Source of the DNA: Lentibacillus juripiscarius JCM 12147
GTDB lineage: Bacteria > Bacillota > Bacilli > Bacillales_D > Amphibacillaceae
Length of the DNA stretch: 64,000 bases
Direction: 5' to 3'
Assembly: GCA_001311805.1 (NCBI GenBank)
Contig: BBCA01000008.1
Coordinates: forward strand, 14,277-78,276
The notes beneath the pieces were generated by a model. It was not told the origin of the DNA and did not search any database. It saw nothing but the letters and a program-made list of their open reading frames with translations. A program made the position numbers and the translations under genes. How positions within the stretch are numbered: the stretch's first letter is position 1; every line of letters begins with the position of its first letter. Shown piece by piece: positions 59,601 to 64,000 of this stretch.

Positions 59601-60373
59601 CACCGTTATCGGAAATTTCGGTGATCATAGCCTGCTGATCCTCGCCGCCGGTTAGTTCAAGGAAAATATCCTCCAGGCTCTGGTCGGCATCATCGCTTGC
59701 TTTTAGCTCATCCATTGTTCCAAGTGCAATAATGTCACCTTCGAAAATAATACCGACCCGGTCACACATCTGCTCGGCGATTTCCAGAATATGTGTGGAT
59801 AGAAAAACGGTCATGCCGTTGTCGCAAAGTTCACGAAGCAAGTTCTTGAGCGTGCGTGCGCTTTTCGGGTCCAGCCCGACTGTCGGCTCATCCATAAACA
59901 GTACATCTGGATTAGAAGTAAGTGCGCCGCATATCGCGATTTTTTGCTTCATCCCATGAGAATAGCTTTCGATTAAGTCATTTGCCTGCTCGCTGAGGCT
60001 AAACAGCTGCAGCAGTTCTTTGGCTTTCGATTGGAATTGATCTTGCGGAATCTGAAAAACAGACGCAACGAATTCAAGATAATCCCATCCGGTTAATTTC
60101 GGGTAAAGATTCGGCTGATCAGGCACATACGCAATTTTCTTCTTTGCATCGATTGGATGCTGCCAAATATCGATACCCCTGATTTCTGCCGAACCACTTG
60201 TCGGTTCCAGCAGCCCTGTCAGCATTTTGATCGTCGTCGTTTTCCCAGCACCATTCGGTCCGAGAAACCCGAACAATTCACCCTTTTGCACCTCAAGATT
60301 TAAATCTTTTACAGCTTTATGTTTCCGATATGATTTTGCCAAATTGGTCAGTTTTGATTGATGTACCTTCCAT
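59590..60373 (-). CDS. ABC transporter ATP-binding protein
   Basis: Nearly intact, about 261 residues. Walker A LFGFLGPNGAGKTTTIKMLT, signature ESYSHGMKQKIAICGAL, Walker B DVLFMDEPTVGLD, H-loop STHILEIAEQMCD. The start is an ATG at 60373 (MEGTSIK) eight bases after AAGGGGG; an A run near 60350 is one long, so the open frame begins in another phase further upstream. It pairs with the large permease downstream. Confidence 0.88.
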
Positions 60374-60856
60374 TGTTTTCCCCCTTCCAGAATATATGCT
60401 ATGTCCATTATACCAGAGTTTTTTCATGAATTATTCCTTGTTTTCATGATTTTACTTTTCTATCTACATAAAAGTTCGGTTGCCAATCCATCCACCGGTT
60501 TTTGTTCTAACTTCAGATAGATGAACTTATAAACAGAATTTCGCCATTTGCTAATAAAGGGAAAACTTGACATAAATCATAGTTAACTCAGGGTTTACAA
60601 TTTTAATAGACAATGCTATATTTAATTTATTCAATACATTAAGAAATTATTTAACAAAGTTAATTCCAAATGGTACAGTTGGAGTGACCAAAGATGTTCA
60701 TCCATTAGAAATGGGGTTAAGAATCATTCGATTAAGATGCGTGAAAGCTCTATTCCTATCACCAAAAATGATCGCAATGAAGAAGTTTTGAATGAATGTT
60801 TTCGAGTTATTTTGCACACTGTATTCCATTTACAATTTTTTAAGGAGGTTTTACAA
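60374..60856 (+). promoter_or_regulatory. betA promoter and long leader
   Basis: TTTACA (60594-60599) and TATATT (60617-60622) are exactly 17 bases apart, a good sigma-A promoter, giving a leader of about 230 bases before the betA start. The leader has an open frame joining betA ([20 protein letters not shown]) without its own binding site, which I do not count as part of BetA. It may hold an osmotic or choline-responsive control element. Confidence 0.55.
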
Positions 60857-62542
60857 ATGAATCAAACATACGACTATATAATCGTTGGTGGCGGTAGTGC
60901 GGGTTCTATACTCGGAAACCGTCTTAGTCTAGATAAATCGAGCAGTGTTCTTGTTCTGGAAGCGGGACGTAGTGATTATCCATGGGACCTGTTTATTCAA
61001 ATGCCAGCAGCTTTGATGTTTCCGTCAGGCAATCGCTTCTATGACTGGATCTATTCTACGGATTCTGAGCCTTATATGAATGGACGGCATGTCGCGCACG
61101 CCCGAGGGAAAGTACTCGGAGGATCGAGTTCCATCAACGGTATGATTTACCAGCGTGGCAACCCGATGGACTATGAACGGTGGGGATCTGACCCAGGTAT
61201 GGAAACTTGGGACTATGCACATTGTCTGCCGTATTTTAAACGACTGGAAACAACCTTTGGAGCAGATCCATCTGATGAGCACCGCGGCCACCATGGTCCA
61301 GTTAAATTAAAGCGCGGTCCTGCAACGAATCCTTTATTTCAGGCCTTTTTTGATGCAGCTGTTGAGGCTGGTTACTCGAGAACCCCCGATGTAAATGGTT
61401 TTCGTCAGGAAGGGTTCGGTCCATTCGACAGTCATGTGCATAACGGAAGACGAGTGTCTGCTTCACGTGCATATTTGCGCCCTGCTATGCGACGCAAAAA
61501 CCTTACAGTAGAGACGCGTGCTTTTGTAACCAATATCAATTTTGATGGTACTCGAGCCAATGGCGTGACATACCAAAAGAATGGAAAAACCTATCATGTT
61601 AATGCGGGCGAAGTGATTCTTTCCGGTGGTGCATTCAATACGCCGCAACTGCTTCAGTTATCAGGTGTGGGAGACGCCGACCATTTACGATCACTTGGCA
61701 TTAACCCGATCGTTGACTTGCCAGGTGTGGGTGAAAATCTTGAGGATCATCTTGAAGTATATATTCAGCATGCTTGTCCGCAGCCTGTTTCGGAACTACC
61801 TAGCTTAAATAAAGCAAAAATGCCTTGGATCGGCTTGCAATGGCTACTAGGACGTACTGGCCCGGCAGCATCGAACCATTTTGAAGGCGGCGGTTTCGTC
61901 CGTTCGAATGAAAATGTTGATTATCCGAATCTGATGTTCCATTTCCTTCCGCTTGCCGTTCGATATGACGGGCAAAAAGCGGACACGGAGCATGGATTCC
62001 AGGTACACGTTGGACCAATGTATTCCAATTCCAGAGGAAGCCTGAAAATTCGTTCGCGTGATCCTTTTCAGCATCCAAGTATCGTATTTAACTATCTATC
62101 AACCGAAGAGGATCGGCGTGAGTGGGTTGAAGCAATACGAGTTTCGCGGGAAATCCTTTCTCAGCCAGCGTTAGCACCATACAATTCAGGTGAAATCTCA
62201 CCTGGTCCTTCTGTTCAAACGGATGAGGAAATTCTGGAGTGGGTAGCGAATGACGCGGAAACGGCACTCCATCCATCCTGCACAGCGAAAATGGGTCCTG
62301 CTTCAGATCCGATGGCTGTCGTAGATCCGCTGACCATGAAGGTTCATGGCCTGGATAATTTACGGGTAGTTGATGCATCTGCTATGCCGCATACAACAAA
62401 TGGAAATATCCATGCCCCGGTATTGATGTTGGCAGAAAAAGCAGCGGACATCATCCGAGGACAAAAACCAATGAAGCCTGAGTATAAGGACTATTACCGT
62501 CATGGCGTACATCAGAAAGACGCAGGCACCGTAAAGATGTAA
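60857..62542 (+). CDS. betA: Choline dehydrogenase (GMC oxidoreductase)
   Basis: Intact, 561 residues. Oxidises choline to betaine aldehyde, and often further to glycine betaine, an osmoprotectant. FAD motif [21 protein letters not shown] signatures [19 protein letters not shown] and [15 protein letters not shown], and the active-site His/Asn segment HPSCTAKMG with [23 protein letters not shown] at 60857 nine bases after AAGGAGG; the longer reading from 60737 is rejected. No betB or betI is beside it. Confidence 0.93.
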   Translation: MNQTYDYIIVGGGSAGSILGNRLSLDKSSSVLVLEAGRSDYPWDLFIQMPAALMFPSGNRFYDWIYSTDSEPYMNGRHVAHARGKVLGGSSSINGMIYQRGNPMDYERWGSDPGMETWDYAHCLPYFKRLETTFGADPSDEHRGHHGPVKLKRGPATNPLFQAFFDAAVEAGYSRTPDVNGFRQEGFGPFDSHVHNGRRVSASRAYLRPAMRRKNLTVETRAFVTNINFDGTRANGVTYQKNGKTYHVNAGEVILSGGAFNTPQLLQLSGVGDADHLRSLGINPIVDLPGVGENLEDHLEVYIQHACPQPVSELPSLNKAKMPWIGLQWLLGRTGPAASNHFEGGGFVRSNENVDYPNLMFHFLPLAVRYDGQKADTEHGFQVHVGPMYSNSRGSLKIRSRDPFQHPSIVFNYLSTEEDRREWVEAIRVSREILSQPALAPYNSGEISPGPSVQTDEEILEWVANDAETALHPSCTAKMGPASDPMAVVDPLTMKVHGLDNLRVVDASAMPHTTNGNIHAPVLMLAEKAADIIRGQKPMKPEYKDYYRHGVHQKDAGTVKM

Positions 62543-62727
62543 GAACCTGCCTCCATACATTGAGATGGAAACCCATTTTAAAAAATCCGAACTGATTCGA
62601 CATCGAATGTTGAATCATCGTTCGGATTTTTATTTAATACTCTTTGCTACTTAATGTGAATTAGTAGTTAGTTTAATTAAGGATTTTCTCCAAAATAACG
62701 GAACCCCTTAATCCCAGACTGCCTTTT

Positions 62728-62879
62728 TTACATATCATGATGTGGGTTTGTTTTTGTCGTGAGTGGTTGCGCTGTTTTACCTTATGAGAGCCTTGTAGTG
62801 GTTCACCGTATGGCTGTTTTGGGCTTTTTGGCAGATTCGGCTGTTCTTGCTGTTTTGGTCCTTTAGGTTTTCCGCCCAT
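62728..62879 (-). CDS. sspP: Small acid-soluble spore protein P-like (SspP), frameshifted
   Basis: Starts MGGKPKGPKQQEQPNLPKSP and continues KQPYGEPLQGSHKVKQRNHS, RQKQTH, ending HHDM when a one-base loss near 62740 is repaired. The KVK(Q/N)RNH(S/T)R core and HDM end are those of SspP/CotL-like minor spore proteins. ATG at 62879 after GAGGAAT. About 50 residues. It confirms a spore-former. Long readings upstream or downstream are artefacts. Confidence 0.78.
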
Positions 62880-62973
62880 AGTTGAATTCCTCCTTTGCAG
62901 TTTCACAGATAGCTTTTGAAGGAAAAAAGGAATCTATACGGAAATACCTTCTGGCCGTCAAAATGCTGTTCTG

Positions 62974-63606
62974 TCAGGAAGCCAGTCCTTTTCCGCCTTT
63001 ACGGGATCCGGATTTGAACATTTTTACATATGGAATGAAAAAGTTGATCAGCACACCTGAAATAACGGCGTTGATTAGCGTGCCAATCCCGATTGCACCG
63101 TTAAACATAAATCCCACGATGACAAGAACAATACTGATTGCTGCTCGTGAATAGGAAACATTCCATCCAGTCAGGTTCGATACGACTAACATGGAGCGGT
63201 CCATTGGATTTGGGGCAATTTTGGATTGCAAGTAAATGGCGACACCAAGGGCCATTAGTACAATCCCCGGCACTAGTACTGCCCATTGGCCCAACCACGT
63301 GACCGGTGCCACAGAATCACGGAGCAAAAACAGCCACGAGTCAATTCCAGCTCCTGTCACAATGGAAGTGATCAAAGCAAAAAACTCCGGTCTTTTCCGA
63401 TCTGCCAACGCATTACCGAGAATCATGGTCAGGCCCACTACATATTCCCACGTGCCGACCGTCAGCCCAAACGTCCGGTTCAGACCGACCAAAAGCGCAT
63501 CATACGGCGAGGCACCGAGCGATGACTGAATCGTCAAGGCAATCCCAAGGGTTAAGAGAATAATCCCAGCTAGGTAAAAATGGATACCGGCACGGATCAG
63601 CCGCAT
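62974..63606 (-). CDS. YczE/YyaS-family membrane protein
   Basis: Intact, about 210 residues, five to six helices: FYLAGIILLTLGIALTIQSS with LGASPYDALLVGLNRTFGLT, WEYVVGLTMILGNALADRKR, AVLVPGIVLMALGVAIYLQS, ISIVLVIVGFMFNGAIGIGT, NAVISGVLINFFIPYVKMFK. Family of Firmicute membrane proteins of unknown function. ATG at 63606 after AAGGAAG. Confidence 0.82.
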   Translation of the reverse strand: MRLIRAGIHFYLAGIILLTLGIALTIQSSLGASPYDALLVGLNRTFGLTVGTWEYVVGLTMILGNALADRKRPEFFALITSIVTGAGIDSWLFLLRDSVAPVTWLGQWAVLVPGIVLMALGVAIYLQSKIAPNPMDRSMLVVSNLTGWNVSYSRAAISIVLVIVGFMFNGAIGIGTLINAVISGVLINFFIPYVKMFKSGSRKGGKGLAS

Positions 63607-63649
63607 GATGATCACTTCCTTTCCAGACTTCCCTTACAGTATACGAAAA

Positions 63650-63687
63650 ATGGGCTTTTCGCCACCTAATGCGGCGAGAAGCCTTTT
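63650..63687. terminator. Hairpin, possible bidirectional terminator
   Basis: GGGCTTTTCGCC and GGCGAGAAGCC pair with few mismatches, followed by TTTTTT on the forward strand. It lies just upstream of the YczE-like gene, so it more likely belongs to a transcript entering from either side. Confidence 0.5.
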
Positions 63688-63883
63688 TTATCCCAATCCG
63701 ATTCATTTGACCTATTCTTCCAGTGTAACAAAAACAACTATAAAAGGAAACAGAAACTTTTACAAAAGAAACGACTTGATTTACAGATTCATCCGGCAAA
63801 TTCCCCGCAGCGCGGCGGCTGCCCGCACGCATCCAATCCCAGAAAAGTACACTGTGGAATAAGGTGCGAAAGGAGAGGATAAA

Positions 63884-64000
63884 ATGAGCAAAAAGCAGCT
63901 ATATTATTTGCTCGGGTTCGGCCTTTTGGTTATCATACCACTTACACTTGCGATCTTTCTGGGTACTTCGTCTGATGGGTCCGATTCATCAAATGGAAAC
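63884..64000 (+). CDS. Exported or membrane-anchored protein, N-terminal part (cut by window edge)
   Basis: ATG at 63884 seven bases after AAAGGAGAGG starts MSKKQLYYLLGFGLLVIIPL then TLAIFLGTSSDGSDSSNGN. This is a signal peptide or signal anchor followed by a Ser/Gly/Asp linker. The rest is outside the window, so the function cannot be given. Confidence 0.65.
   Translation, partial: MSKKQLYYLLGFGLLVIIPLTLAIFLGTSSDGSDSSNGN

Noticed and set aside
60737..60856. N-terminal extension of BetA
   Set aside because: No binding site at 60737, sequence unlike GMC proteins, while AAGGAGG is well placed before the ATG at 60857.

Overview
The window comes from a spore-forming, probably halotolerant member of the Bacillaceae (Virgibacillus, Oceanobacillus and Lentibacillus are the closest in flavour). 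Evidence: Firmicute-type ribosome binding sites throughout; spore genes (an SspP-like small acid-soluble spore protein and a Spo0E-like phosphatase); an S-box riboswitch; RocR, AdeR and YcnK type regulators; and osmoadaptation genes (a BCCT betaine/choline-type carrier and choline dehydrogenase BetA).

A technical feature colours the whole window. About half of the genes are broken by single-base insertions or deletions, nearly always inside mono-nucleotide runs, while the protein remains well conserved on both sides. This looks like sequencing or assembly error rather than true gene decay. Coordinates below span the inferred intact gene and the frameshift positions are noted. Only one gene seems genuinely destroyed: a CBO0543-type membrane protein gene split by an IS605-family element carrying tnpA and tnpB (43879-45695).

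Layout. 1-3223: nucleoside hydrolase (partial), alanine/sodium carrier, fosmidomycin-resistance-type exporter. 3558-6984: copper and cytochrome oxidase maturation cluster (HMA chaperone, CtaG, YcnK-type repressor, Sco1, YtkA-like lipoprotein). 7049-13404: HMG-CoA synthase and mostly uncharacterised genes. 13561-17692: ornithine/arginine catabolism (gdh, rocD, rocR) with a sigma-54-type promoter and a RocR-like upstream site. 17967-24040: DUF7916-like protein, sirtuin, AdeR plus alanine dehydrogenase, Spo0E-like protein. 25466-27582: SAM riboswitch in front of a cyclase-family hydrolase and a YxjG/YxjH methionine-synthase-like protein. 27693-35381: GlcD-type oxidase and a complete 3-hydroxybutyrate degradation operon (CoA-transferase A and B, 3-hydroxybutyrate dehydrogenase, thiolase) behind a sigma-54 promoter and next to its own PAS/AAA activator.

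35694-43370: stress protein, P450, a GntR-ABC transporter operon and small membrane proteins. 43378-45832: the IS605 insertion. 46114-50661: BCCT carrier and a serine-biosynthesis pair (class V aminotransferase, SerA). 50989-54430: TetR/small multidrug exporter pair and a ChrA/PadR chromate unit. 54941-60373: HAD hydrolase, FosB, VOC, GNAT, an ABC transporter and two previously uncallable small membrane proteins. 60857-64000: BetA, SspP, a YczE-like protein and a partial exported protein.

The metabolic theme is amino acid and ketone-body catabolism feeding central metabolism: ornithine to glutamate to 2-oxoglutarate, alanine to pyruvate, and hydroxybutyrate to acetyl-CoA. Two of these modules carry sigma-54 style control. 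The intergenic regions hold several unexplained repeat families: about 20-21 bp periodic arrays, a 51-52 bp tandem repeat, a 203 bp element with imperfect inverted ends, and paired hairpins around one gene.
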